A stretch of DNA of 30,249 bases from JAQTTT01 sp964565435 (GCA_964565435.1 CAZMEY010000003.1:1-30249); one strand, 5' to 3'. Numbered from the stretch's first letter, positions 7,750-15,063 are shown. Notes: generated by a model from the sequence alone, not told the origin. A program made the numbers and translations.

Positions 7750-10572
7750 ATGCTTGACGATGATAGCGAGAGAAAAATATTGGACTTCTGGCAAAAAAAT
7801 GATATCTACGGCGCACTAAAAAGAAAGAATGCCCATAATAAACCAAAATTTTCTTATTTTGACGGCCCTCCTGGCGCCAACGGCAAGCAGCATGTTGGCC
7901 ACGCTTTTAACAGGGTTTTAAAGGATATTTATATGAGATTTTATGCAATGAAGGGTTTTAGGCAAAGAAGCCAGCCAGGATTTGATTGCATGGGTTTGCC
8001 TGTTGAGCTTCAGGTTCAAAAAGAGCTGGGTTTTGGCAAAAAAGAGGATGTTATTAAATACGGGCTTAGGAAATTTGAGGAGGAATGCATTAAAGCTGCA
8101 ACCAAGTATGTTGATGATTTCATTGTTGACAGCATAAGGCTTGGAATGTGGATGAATTGGGATAATACTTATTACACTTACAAAAATGATTACATAATGA
8201 CCCAATGGAGTTTTTTTAAAAAATGCCATGAAAAAGGGCTTTTGTATAAGGGGTTAAAGGTTGTGCCTTGGTGCAGCAACTGCGAATCAACTTGCTCGCA
8301 GCTGGAGGTTAGCGAAGGGTATAAAGAGGTTAGCGACCCAAGCGTTTATGTTAAGTTCAAGATTGCGGGTAAGGATGAGTTCATTTTGGTTTGGACAACA
8401 ACTCCTTGGAGCCTTTTAGGCAATACTGGAGTTGCCCTTAATCCTGAAATGGATTATGTTCTTGTAGAGCATGAGGGCGAAAAGATTTGGATTGGCTCCC
8501 CCTTGGCTTCAAAGATTGAATCCAAATTAAAAGCCAATTTCAAGAGATTGGATGAGAAAAAAGGCTCTGGCCTTGTTGGATTAAAGTATGAGTTTTATCT
8601 TGGAAGCAAAGGTGATAGGATGACAGTTCCGGAATCTTTCGTCACTTCTGATGAGGGTACAGGCTTTGTTCACATGGCTCCAGCTCATGGGGAGAATGAT
8701 TATGATGCTGGAAAGAAGCATAATCTTGAAACAATATGCGTTGTGAGCCAGAATGGATTGACAACCAATACGGAACTTTTTTCAGGCATTTATTTCCCTA
8801 ATGCAAGCATTGAAATAATAAAGGATTTGAAAGCCAAGAACTTGCTCTTGCTTAAAGAGAATGTCAAGCATCAATATCCTCATTGCTGGAGATGCAAGAG
8901 CCCGCTTGTTTATAGGACTGAAACTGAATGGTTCCTTAAAGTTGAGCCTTTAAAGAAAAAGTTCCTTGAAGAGATTAAGGGCATTGATTGGAACACTCCT
9001 CATGCCAAGAATTCCGCTGAGAATTGGTACTCAAACTTGAGGGATTGGTGCATTAGCAGGAAGAGATATTATGACGGGGCTTTGCCTTTTTGGGAATGCA
9101 GGGATTGCGGAGAGCTTAAGGTTATCGGAAGCTATGATGAATTAAAAAACGGGGAAGGCCTTGAGAATGATTACAGGCTATTCAAATCTTACATGGATAA
9201 TGTCACATTCAAATGCCCTAAATGCAAAGGAGTCATGGTTAGGACTCCTGAGGTTGCCGATGTTTGGGCTGATTCCGCAGTAATGCCTTATGCCACGCTT
9301 TATCCTGATGGAAGGGAGAATTTTAATGAGTGGTTCCCTGCTGATTTTATTTTGGAAGCAAGGGAGCAGGTTAGCCATTGGTTTTACACAATGATGTATG
9401 CTGGTGTTGTGATGGAAGGAAAAGCCCCTTATAAATCCGTTGTCTGCACCGGAATGATTACTGACAAAGAGGGAAACAAGTTAAGCAAATCCAAAGGCAA
9501 TGCGCTTAGCTTGGAAGAAGCTGGGAAAAAGTTTGGCATAGACAATTTAAGGTATTATTATTCCTCATTGCCCACTTGGTTTAATCAGCCTTTTTCCGAG
9601 GAGCTTTTAAGGGTTCCGAAGAATGAATTATCAATATTATATAACACTATCGCTTATTCAAAGACTTATTTGGAGCTGCTCGGCTATAAAAAATCCAAGG
9701 CCCAAAAGTTGGATGATTACAGTTTATGGATAAAGTCAAGGCTTGCAAAGACAATTAAGTCCGCAACAGAAAATTTGGACAATCATTTCCATAGGGAAGC
9801 TGTTGAGTCAATAAAAAATTTTTTCATCAATGATTTTTCAAGGACTTATATCAAATTGATTCGCCCAAAATTAAAAAAGAATTATGAAGGCGCTGACAAG
9901 GAGTCAACAATGCAAACCCTTTATGATGCAGGATTAGCCATTTTGAAATTAATGAGCCCTTTCACCCCTTTTTTGACTGAAGAGCTTTACCAATCCTTTT
10001 ATGCCAAATATGAGGATGAAAAAAGCATTCATTTGATTTCTTGGCCTAAATACTCGCTAAAAGACATTGATGATGTGCTGGAAAAAGAGTTCAAGGAAGC
10101 TTCTGAAATGGTTGAATCCTTGCTAAATGCCCGTGTTAATGAAAATTTAAAAATCAGGTGGCCTTTGAAAAGCGCTGGCGTGATTGCCCCTTTAAGGGAA
10201 TCAATGCTTGAGATGATAGGTTTCTTGGCAAATATTAAAGAGGTAAAATCAGTGAAAAAAGCGCCAAAAGGATTCATAGGCAAAGGCAAAGCCTTCCTTA
10301 GCCTTTCCGCTGATGCCTCCATTAAGGATGAGGCATTGCTTTCGGAGGTTTTAAGGGCTATCCAGGATTACAGGAAGCAAAAAAAGTTCAATGTAGGGGA
10401 TGTTGAAAAAGTGACAATAAAAACAGTTGATAAGAATCTTGCCAAGATAATCAATGAAAATATTGGATTTATCAGGGAAGCGACTGATTCAGAAGTGCTT
10501 ATTAAAAACGAGCCCTCTGAGGACTTGGCACTTTTGGCTTGGGACAAAAAATGCTTAATGGGTTTTGAATAA
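7750..10572 (+). CDS. ileS: Isoleucyl-tRNA synthetase, divergent
   Basis: This 940-residue class Ia synthetase charges tRNA-Ile. The HIGH-type motif is HVGH (48-51) within GPPGANGKQHVGH. The CP1 editing domain carries WTTTPWSL and GTGFVHMAPAHGENDY. KLSKS occupies 577-581. FILEAREQVSHWFYTMM matches the IleRS-specific ExQxRxWFY region, and YPHCWRCKSPLVYR is the usual IleRS cysteine segment; a further Cys pair set (WECRDCG and KCPKCKG) looks zinc-binding. Two normally invariant class Ia segments are altered: RYWGTPIP reads RYYDGALP (439-446), and DVWFDSG reads DVWADSA (504-510). Length is close to the bacterial-type average and shorter than many archaeal IleRS. IleRS is much the best fit, over ValRS or LeuRS; altered efficiency or inhibitor response is only a possibility. 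Confidence 0.88.
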   Translation: MLDDDSERKILDFWQKNDIYGALKRKNAHNKPKFSYFDGPPGANGKQHVGHAFNRVLKDIYMRFYAMKGFRQRSQPGFDCMGLPVELQVQKELGFGKKEDVIKYGLRKFEEECIKAATKYVDDFIVDSIRLGMWMNWDNTYYTYKNDYIMTQWSFFKKCHEKGLLYKGLKVVPWCSNCESTCSQLEVSEGYKEVSDPSVYVKFKIAGKDEFILVWTTTPWSLLGNTGVALNPEMDYVLVEHEGEKIWIGSPLASKIESKLKANFKRLDEKKGSGLVGLKYEFYLGSKGDRMTVPESFVTSDEGTGFVHMAPAHGENDYDAGKKHNLETICVVSQNGLTTNTELFSGIYFPNASIEIIKDLKAKNLLLLKENVKHQYPHCWRCKSPLVYRTETEWFLKVEPLKKKFLEEIKGIDWNTPHAKNSAENWYSNLRDWCISRKRYYDGALPFWECRDCGELKVIGSYDELKNGEGLENDYRLFKSYMDNVTFKCPKCKGVMVRTPEVADVWADSAVMPYATLYPDGRENFNEWFPADFILEAREQVSHWFYTMMYAGVVMEGKAPYKSVVCTGMITDKEGNKLSKSKGNALSLEEAGKKFGIDNLRYYYSSLPTWFNQPFSEELLRVPKNELSILYNTIAYSKTYLELLGYKKSKAQKLDDYSLWIKSRLAKTIKSATENLDNHFHREAVESIKNFFINDFSRTYIKLIRPKLKKNYEGADKESTMQTLYDAGLAILKLMSPFTPFLTEELYQSFYAKYEDEKSIHLISWPKYSLKDIDDVLEKEFKEASEMVESLLNARVNENLKIRWPLKSAGVIAPLRESMLEMIGFLANIKEVKSVKKAPKGFIGKGKAFLSLSADASIKDEALLSEVLRAIQDYRKQKKFNVGDVEKVTIKTVDKNLAKIINENIGFIREATDSEVLIKNEPSEDLALLAWDKKCLMGFE

Positions 10573-10608
10573 TCTTTTTAATTAATCAAAGCCATATTTA
10601 TCCTTAAA

Positions 10609-11691
10609 GTGGCAAAGATTAAAATATTTGATAAAAATTTTTTCAAGAACATGTCTGACAGCCTTAAAAGGCCTGCTGTCAAAAAATCAATGCCTGCATT
10701 TTTTTTATTCCTTGCTTCAATAATGATTATTTGGCTGTCAATGGATAATTTTAATCTTAATTCCGAATTATTGGTTAAAAACGCCTCATTGATTGAATCA
10801 AATAATAGGTTTTTGGCATTGAGTGCCTCTTATGAAAAAATATTGGAAGATTTGGCAGAGTTATCAAAGGATTATTCTTCACTGGAAGGCAATTATTCCT
10901 TGATGAATGAAAAATTTTTTGAATTAAATGACAGCTTCAATGATTTTGAAAATATGCTGGAATTCCAGCTGGATTTTTTCAAGGTAAACGGGAACATTGC
11001 CGACATTTTTGAGTATTCTTCAATAAGAAGGGATTTGGGCAAATGCTATAAACATTTAAGCGGCGATTCTTATGAGATCAATCTTGCATGCATATCCTAT
11101 GTTTTAAGCAATGATGCCGGGCTATCTTACAAGAATGATTCAAAAAATGAGCTTTTGGGCCTGGCTGATTTTTACAATAATGGGGGAGGGGATTGCGAGG
11201 ATTGGGCAATGGCTTTTACGGCATCTTTCAATTATATAAAATCCCTGATTCCGCAAGGCTCAGGCATATTGCTTAAATCTTACCATTATTCTTGTGAGGG
11301 TTTTTCAAAATTTTTTTTAACTAATGATAATAATTGGTATTTGAATGCCTGCCCAATATCTTTTGCGGATTACTCCAATGCCCAAAGCTTTTGCGGGGCA
11401 AGGGATAGCGATGATTTTGGGCATTGCTGGGTGATTTTCACTAAAGAAGTTATCAACTCATCCGAAAGCATCAATGAAGCAATCACTAGCTCTGCTATTG
11501 TTGAGCCACAAAATGGGGCTTACGAGTTCTCCTACACGCAAGCATTAATGGCAGGTTACGAATTTTATGTAATAATAACTGATAAGGATTTACTCATGAA
11601 GCTTGATTACTCCTGGAAGGGCTACACTGATTATTATAATGAATTAATTGAAAAAGAAAAAAGCGTTCAATATTTAATAGCTAAAATTTAA
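10609..11691 (+). CDS. Membrane-anchored transglutaminase-like protein
   Basis: This 360-residue protein begins with GTG at 10609; a TTTTTAATTAA element at about 10575-10585 is at the leaderless distance and supports that start. A basic N-terminus is followed by a single membrane helix (about 29-45), so the rest is probably extracytoplasmic. Residues 50-120 look coiled-coil. The C-terminal domain contains GGGDCEDWAMAF with C196 and FGHCWVIF with H272, matching the Cys-His pair of the transglutaminase/BTLCP-like papain fold; an acidic third member may be E299. The other cysteines (146, 161, 229, 248, 262, 273) could form disulfides. Family members act as peptidases or amidases/crosslinkers; substrate unknown. 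It follows ileS by 36 bases but probably has its own promoter. Confidence 0.7.
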   Translation: MAKIKIFDKNFFKNMSDSLKRPAVKKSMPAFFLFLASIMIIWLSMDNFNLNSELLVKNASLIESNNRFLALSASYEKILEDLAELSKDYSSLEGNYSLMNEKFFELNDSFNDFENMLEFQLDFFKVNGNIADIFEYSSIRRDLGKCYKHLSGDSYEINLACISYVLSNDAGLSYKNDSKNELLGLADFYNNGGGDCEDWAMAFTASFNYIKSLIPQGSGILLKSYHYSCEGFSKFFLTNDNNWYLNACPISFADYSNAQSFCGARDSDDFGHCWVIFTKEVINSSESINEAITSSAIVEPQNGAYEFSYTQALMAGYEFYVIITDKDLLMKLDYSWKGYTDYYNELIEKEKSVQYLIAKI

Positions 11692-11694
11692 TAA

Positions 11695-12276
11695 TTAATC
11701 ATTCTCAACCCTTGGAGCCAATATGAATGTTAATGACAGTTTGTCTATTGCCTTATATTCAACCTGCAATAGATAGTCTTTTTTGAATTTCAATATAGTC
11801 TCATAAGCAACCTTGTCTCCGCGGATTATTTTTTCCAAATATTCAAGAGAGTATTTGCTTGACTCCTCATTCAAAACACTTAGCTCCCTTAAATACGGCG
11901 AGTCCTTGCTTAGGTTGTGGACAACATTGTTCAAATCTCCTGAAGCAGTTATTGAAAACTTTTCAGGGCTTGCGGAGAATGTTGCGCAATCGCTGACCAT
12001 TTGGCAGTTTTTCACAGCATCCCTTAATACATTATTGTCAATTATTATCTGNNNNNNNNNNNNNNNNNNNNNNNNNNNNNNNNNNNNNNNNNNNNNNNNN
12101 NNNNNNNNNNNNNNNNNNNNNNNNNNNNNNNNNNNNNNNNNNNNNNNNNNNGCAGGGTCAATTGCTTTAAGGCTTAATCCATTCGGGGTGAAATCAAATG
12201 TTGCTTCATTAACAAGTCCGCTGACTGCGTCAAGGCTGTCCCTTAAAAGGCTTACATCATTCATTACAATTTTCAT
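11695..12276 (-). CDS. pcn: DNA sliding clamp PCNA, interrupted by assembly gap
   Basis: The N-terminal 41 residues (VSLLRDSLDAVSGLVNEATF, GLSLKAIDP) and the C-terminal part (VLRDAVKNCQMVSD, FSASPEKF, SKYSLEYLEKI, LQVEYKAID, LTFILAPRV) are unmistakably archaeal PCNA, the trimeric ring that tethers polymerase, ligase and FEN1 to DNA. The middle is replaced by 100 N (12052-12151), read as 34 unknown residues. Archaeal PCNA is about 245-250 residues; the two flanks align so that about 85-90 residues should be missing, so the displayed 193-residue length is an artefact. The frame happens to stay open across the placeholder. The start ATG has a GGGGGAG ribosome-binding site at 12283-12289 with 6-base spacing, unlike the leaderless neighbours. 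C-terminal AND partner-binding details cannot be judged. Confidence 0.93.
   Translation of the reverse strand: MKIVMNDVSLLRDSLDAVSGLVNEATFDFTPNGLSLKAIDPXXXXXXXXXXXXXXXXXXXXXXXXXXXXXXXXXXQIIIDNNVLRDAVKNCQMVSDCATFSASPEKFSITASGDLNNVVHNLSKDSPYLRELSVLNEESSKYSLEYLEKIIRGDKVAYETILKFKKDYLLQVEYKAIDKLSLTFILAPRVEND
12052..12151. other. Assembly gap (100 N placeholder)
   Basis: Exactly 100 consecutive N lie inside the PCNA gene. A round 100 is the usual placeholder for a gap of unknown size; comparison with PCNA length suggests the true distance is nearer 260-270 bases. Confidence 0.97.
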
Positions 12277-12282
12277 TAAGTT

Positions 12283-12331
12283 CTCCCCCGAGTTCTAACA
12301 TCTTTTTAGATAAATTAGCCAGCTTAAAAAC
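12283..12331 (-). promoter_or_regulatory. PCNA promoter, leader and ribosome-binding site
   Basis: On the minus strand GTTTTTAAG (about 12324-12331) would start transcription near 12301-12303, leaving a leader of about 25-27 bases with GGGGGAG at 12283-12289, 6 bases before the ATG at 12276. It is one of few genes here with a clear Shine-Dalgarno sequence at a transcription-unit start. Confidence 0.5.
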
Positions 12332-12335
12332 TTTA

Positions 12336-12527
12336 TCACTTGAAAATGAAGAATAATCCCTTAAAAAATTTGCCCATCTTTTGGAAAAAGTTTCCAAAGC
12401 CGCTAATCATTGCAAACACTGCAGCGTCAAGTATGTGGCCGAGCAAAAATCCCGTTATTATCAATAGTGCCGCAGTCAATGGATCCTTTGTCAACAATGC
12501 AATTGCTGCGTCATAAAATGCTGCCAT
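12336..12527 (-). CDS. Small hydrophobic membrane protein (63 aa), orphan
   Basis: This 63-residue protein starts at the ATG at 12527. It has a hydrophobic core (AALLIITGFLLGHILDAAVFAMI, about residues 19-41, one or two membrane passes) and a C-terminal amphipathic stretch rich in Phe and Lys (about 45-63). I do not recognise a family. A TATA-like TTAATAAATAAT at about 12548-12560 is centred about 26 bases upstream, so it can be expressed separately from the OB-fold gene that ends at 12561. It sits between replication and transcription factor genes on the same strand. Membrane location is a confident reading; function is unknown. Confidence 0.65.
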   Translation of the reverse strand: MAAFYDAAIALLTKDPLTAALLIITGFLLGHILDAAVFAMISGFGNFFQKMGKFFKGLFFIFK

Positions 12528-12560
12528 ATAAATTATTTATGCCCAGATTATTTATTAAGG

Positions 12561-12911
12561 TTATGCTTTAATGATTTCAAGATATTTGTTGTAATATTCA
12601 ATGTTTAATCCCGTGAAGTCTTGCACTATCTCTCCTTTTATTTCAATGCCTGAATCCCCTGCAATGACTGTCCCTATTACTCTTAATATTTTTCCTGATT
12701 TGGCTTTGTGTATTAATTGCTCATCCAATAGTATCACATTGGCTTTCTTGGTTGAATCATCAATTGTGAATACAAAGTTTTTCTCGTCAACATCTATGAC
12801 TGAGCCTACCACTGCAACCCTTGAATCTTCCTTGCTTATTGAGGAGATTTTTTTTATTTTAGCCGGAGACCTTTTTTTGAACTCTTTTTCAGCCTGCTCT
12901 GTTTCTTCCAT
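12561..12911 (-). CDS. OB-fold nucleic-acid-binding protein (RPA-like, 116 aa)
   Basis: The start is the ATG at 12911, which shares one base with the TFS stop codon (TAATG); a 13-codon upstream extension within TFS is unlikely. After a charged N-terminus (MEETEQAEKEFKKR) the protein is a single OB fold of about 85 residues: SRVAVVGSVIDVDEKNFVF, TIDDSTKKANVIL, LRVIGTVIAGDSGIEIKGEIVQDF, followed by a C-terminal helix. This resembles the RPA32/RMI2-type single OB proteins. Tight coupling to TFS suggests a role near the transcription or single-stranded-DNA machinery, but the ligand is not established. It shares a DDST turn with the other OB protein of the window (near 26.1 kb). Confidence 0.75.
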   Translation of the reverse strand: MEETEQAEKEFKKRSPAKIKKISSISKEDSRVAVVGSVIDVDEKNFVFTIDDSTKKANVILLDEQLIHKAKSGKILRVIGTVIAGDSGIEIKGEIVQDFTGLNIEYYNKYLEIIKA

Positions 12912-13225
12912 TAGTCGTAATCCCTCCAAGTGTGATCGCATGCAACGCATTTAAAGAACTTGGTTGGAGCCTCGTCAGCCGCCCTTGTCTGGATTATCCA
13001 AAAAGTTGCTTTCATTTTTCCGCATTTAGGGCATTTTGTCTTTATTGTTTCCAATTCTTTTTCCTTATCATCTATGAAGAATAATTTGTTTTTCTTGGTG
13101 CTTGAATCAATTATTTTCAAATTCTTGCTCCTGCTTGATTGCCCGCATTTTCTGCAAGAAAATTTCATTTTGCCTTTCTCGTCGGGCTCTGGAATAAGTA
13201 AGCTTCCGCAACTCTTGCAAAACAT
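12911..13225 (-). CDS. tfs: Transcription factor S (TFIIS-like RNA cleavage factor)
   Basis: This 104-residue protein has the two zinc ribbons of archaeal TFS, which enters the RNA polymerase secondary channel and stimulates cleavage of backtracked RNA. The N-terminal ribbon has CKSC at 3-6 and CRKC at 24-27; the C-terminal ribbon has CPKC at 65-68 and CVAC at 93-96. The catalytic acidic pair D84-E85 lies in QTRAADEAPTKFF. The usual CGH after the last cysteine reads CDH here, a minor change. Length is standard (about 105-110). A TATA element TTTTTAAG at about 13250-13257 is centred about 28 bases before the ATG, and the next gene starts on its stop codon. Confidence 0.95.
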   Translation of the reverse strand: MFCKSCGSLLIPEPDEKGKMKFSCRKCGQSSRSKNLKIIDSSTKKNKLFFIDDKEKELETIKTKCPKCGKMKATFWIIQTRAADEAPTKFFKCVACDHTWRDYD

Positions 13226-13355
13226 AACTAAAAAACAATGACAACTTAGCTTAAAAACTTATCTGTCAAAAATAAGGCACTTTTTGGTTGATAAAGTATT
13301 TAAGCAGTAAGCAGGTTAGTCAATTAAAAAATGAGTTTTTTATCATATCAAAACG

Positions 13356-13397
13356 TTTTTAAAACCTTTAAGCAATTATTATGTATTAAATAAGGAG
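13356..13397 (+). promoter_or_regulatory. Ribosomal-protein operon promoter and RBS
   Basis: TTTTTAAAA at 13356-13364 predicts a start near 13385-13390. The resulting short leader contains GGAG at 13394-13397, 11 bases before the L7Ae ATG at 13409. An out-of-frame ATG at 13401 closes after six codons. The rest of 13226-13355 shows only AT-rich sequence and the divergent TFS promoter. Confidence 0.5.
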
Positions 13398-13408
13398 TTG
13401 ATGTTTGG

Positions 13409-13774
13409 ATGGTTGATTATGTAACAATAAAATTGCCAGATGATATACAAAGGAAAGCTTTGGAAGCATGCAATATTGCTAAAACCTCTGGAAAAATAAG
13501 GAAAGGCACTAATGAAGTGACTAAGGCTATTGAGAAAGGAGCTGCAAAGCTTGTCTTGATTGCAGGGGATGTTAATCCTCCCGAGATAGTCATGCACTTG
13601 GGCCCTTTATGCGATGAGAAGCAGATAAGCTACATCTTCATTAATGACAAAAAGAGCATAGGCTCAGTTGTCGGCGTTGATGTTGGATGCTCTGCTGCAG
13701 CAATAATTGATGCAGGAGAAGGAAAAAGCATCTTAAGCGATGTCTTGGATTCTATCAAGAAGTATAAGAAGTGA
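13409..13774 (+). CDS. rpl7ae: Ribosomal protein L7Ae (kink-turn binding)
   Basis: This 121-residue protein is L7Ae, which binds kink-turns in 23S rRNA and, in archaea, also box C/D and H/ACA guide RNAs and RNase P RNA. The signature GTNEVTKAIEKGAAKLVLIA spans 33-52, followed by DVNPPEIVMHLGPLCDEKQI and IGSVVGVDVGCSAAAII. Length matches the archaeal family (about 120-124). The ATG at 13409 is preceded by GGAG. Its stop overlaps the GTG start of S28e (GTGA), making it the first gene of a four-gene coupled operon. Confidence 0.97.
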   Translation: MVDYVTIKLPDDIQRKALEACNIAKTSGKIRKGTNEVTKAIEKGAAKLVLIAGDVNPPEIVMHLGPLCDEKQISYIFINDKKSIGSVVGVDVGCSAAAIIDAGEGKSILSDVLDSIKKYKK

Positions 13775-14073
13775 TTGTTTTGAAGGATAAAAAAGCGTTA
13801 GAGGCTGAGGAAAAGCCTGAAAAAGCTTCTGTGCAAATGGTTGGAAGCGATGAAAGGTTTCCCGGAAAAGTCATTGAATTGGTTGGAAGAACCGGAGCAA
13901 GAGGAGAAGCAACCCAAGCAAGGGTTAAAGTCTTGGCCGGATTTGACAAGGATAAGATTATCAGGAGAAATATCAAAGGTCCTGTCAGGATTGATGATAT
14001 AATAATGATGATTGAGACTGAAATGGAAGCTGCGCCTCTAAATACAAATAAAAAGGAGAAGAGAGAGAAATGA
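13771..14073 (+). CDS. rps28e: Ribosomal protein S28e with N-terminal extension
   Basis: The core FPGKVIELVGRTGARGEATQ to VRIDDIIMMIETEMEA is the OB-fold S28e of the small subunit. From the GTG at 13771, which overlaps the L7Ae stop, the protein has 100 residues; archaeal S28e is usually about 65-75, so this start adds a charged N-terminal stretch. An internal ATG at 13837 would give 78 residues. The GTGA overlap favours the longer form but does not prove it. The C-terminal NTNKKEKREK tail is also extra. The last four bases form the ATGA start of L24e. Confidence 0.9.
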   Translation: MIVLKDKKALEAEEKPEKASVQMVGSDERFPGKVIELVGRTGARGEATQARVKVLAGFDKDKIIRRNIKGPVRIDDIIMMIETEMEAAPLNTNKKEKREK

Positions 14074-14231
14074 AGTGCAGTTTTTGCGGCAAAACAATTG
14101 AGAAAGGAAAAGGATTGCTTTTTGTGAGAAAAGACGGCAAAACTTGGGAGTTTTGCTCAAGCAAATGCGAGAAAAACCAATTAAAGCTTAAAAGAAATCC
14201 TTTAAAAGTTAAATGGACTAATAAGGATTAA
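14070..14231 (+). CDS. rpl24e: Ribosomal protein L24e (53 aa)
   Basis: A short frame from the ATG at 14070 encodes 53 residues with the L24e zinc ribbon: C3-x2-C6 (MKCSFCGKTI) and C32-x3-C36 (FCSSKCEKN), followed by LKLKRNP and VKWT, all standard for this large-subunit protein. Archaeal L24e is commonly 53-65 residues, so it is full length. It overlaps S28e by four bases and its stop shares one base with the methyltransferase ATG at 14231. AAGGAG lies upstream at about 14053-14058. Confidence 0.93.
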   Translation: MKCSFCGKTIEKGKGLLFVRKDGKTWEFCSSKCEKNQLKLKRNPLKVKWTNKD

Positions 14232-14785
14232 TGGCTGACATTTTAGGGGATAATCCTATAGATTATTATTCTTTTAGCACTGCCAAGAAGTATGAATTAA
14301 GCGGGGCTTTCAGAAGGATTCAGCAGGGAATGGCTCTTGACGCAATAGATATTGGCAAATTCAAAAAAAGGGCAAAAGTATTGGACTTAGGCTGCGGAAC
14401 GGGATTCTCAATGGATGCTTTAAAATCCAATGGGTTAAGGGCTTTTGGGGTTGATATTAGCCTTGAAATGCTTAACTTTGCAAAAAACAAGGGATTTAAT
14501 GTTGCTTTGGCTGATATGAAATACTTGCCTATAAAGGATGAATCTTTTGACAACCTTATCTCCATTAGCGCGATTCAATGGGAGAAGCCGAAAGATTATT
14601 CAATTGTTCTTGAAGAGATTAAGCGCGTTATCAAGGATTCTGCTGTTGTGCAGTTTTATCCTAAAGAAAAAGTAGAGCTTGAATATTTTATTAAATTGGC
14701 CAAAAAATATTTCTTAATAGAGGTTTATATTGTCGGCCAAGGAGTCAAGAAAAAAACATACATAAAGCTTAAAAAAGCAAAATAA
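14231..14785 (+). CDS. Bud23-like SAM-dependent rRNA methyltransferase
   Basis: This 184-residue class I methyltransferase has motif I VLDLGCGTG at 50-58, the acidic ribose-binding D75 in FGVDIS, and motif IV FDNLISISAIQW at 106-117. The SISAxQW signature is typical of Bud23/WBSCR22, the enzyme that makes N7-methylguanosine in eukaryotic small-subunit rRNA, and of its archaeal relatives. The nucleolar-type basic C-terminal tail is reduced to KLKKAK. Its start overlaps the L24e stop, so it is made with three ribosomal proteins, which supports an rRNA target; the exact base methylated is inference from the family. Confidence 0.82.
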   Translation: MADILGDNPIDYYSFSTAKKYELSGAFRRIQQGMALDAIDIGKFKKRAKVLDLGCGTGFSMDALKSNGLRAFGVDISLEMLNFAKNKGFNVALADMKYLPIKDESFDNLISISAIQWEKPKDYSIVLEEIKRVIKDSAVVQFYPKEKVELEYFIKLAKKYFLIEVYIVGQGVKKKTYIKLKKAK

Positions 14786-14800
14786 GTAATAATTATTATC

Positions 14801-15031
14801 ATGAAAGCAATGATTATACTTTCAAAAGAAGAGACTAATGCCAAGATTAAGAAATTGGAGAAAAATGTTGTCCAAATATTGGAAGAGTTCAATGTGACTG
14901 CCAATGGCGGAGCTGCAACTGAGCTTTGCTTTGATGTTGAAATGCCTGATGCTGATTTCAAGAAAGCGTTAAAGAGCATTGAAAGCTTTGCCAAATCTGA
15001 CGGCTTTGATGTTGAAGTCATTGAAGAGTAA
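14801..15031 (+). CDS. Small orphan protein (76 aa) upstream of aIF5B
   Basis: I do not recognise this 76-residue acidic protein (start MKAMIILSKEETN). Secondary structure looks alternating: a short strand, a long helix (about 8-28), NGGAATELCFDVEMP as a strand pair, a helix at about 52-66 and a final strand DGFDVEVIEE, so a small alpha/beta ferredoxin-like fold is plausible. It has a single cysteine and no metal site. CTTAAAAAAG at about 14767-14776, inside the methyltransferase tail, is a TATA candidate at the leaderless distance. I considered archaeal EF-1 beta because of size and location, but its sequence pattern does not fit. Confidence 0.6.
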   Translation: MKAMIILSKEETNAKIKKLEKNVVQILEEFNVTANGGAATELCFDVEMPDADFKKALKSIESFAKSDGFDVEVIEE

Positions 15032-15032
15032 T

Positions 15033-15041
15033 CTTTTAAAC
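15033..15041 (+). promoter_or_regulatory. TATA box for aIF5B
   Basis: TTTTAAACC lies immediately after the preceding stop codon and is centred about 27 bases before the ATG at 15064, consistent with a leaderless mRNA. Confidence 0.45.
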
Positions 15042-15063
15042 CCATGATTTTCTATTTAAAACC

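Noticed and set aside
13258..13355. Possible small RNA gene in the TFS-L7Ae intergenic region
   Set aside because: Only AT-rich sequence with one weak AAAAAA/TTTTTT inverted repeat; no C/D, H/ACA or tRNA features.
14801..15031. Archaeal EF-1 beta (aEF1B) as identity of the 76-residue gene
   Set aside because: Size and location tempted, but the sequence lacks the typical EF-1 beta opening and core pattern.
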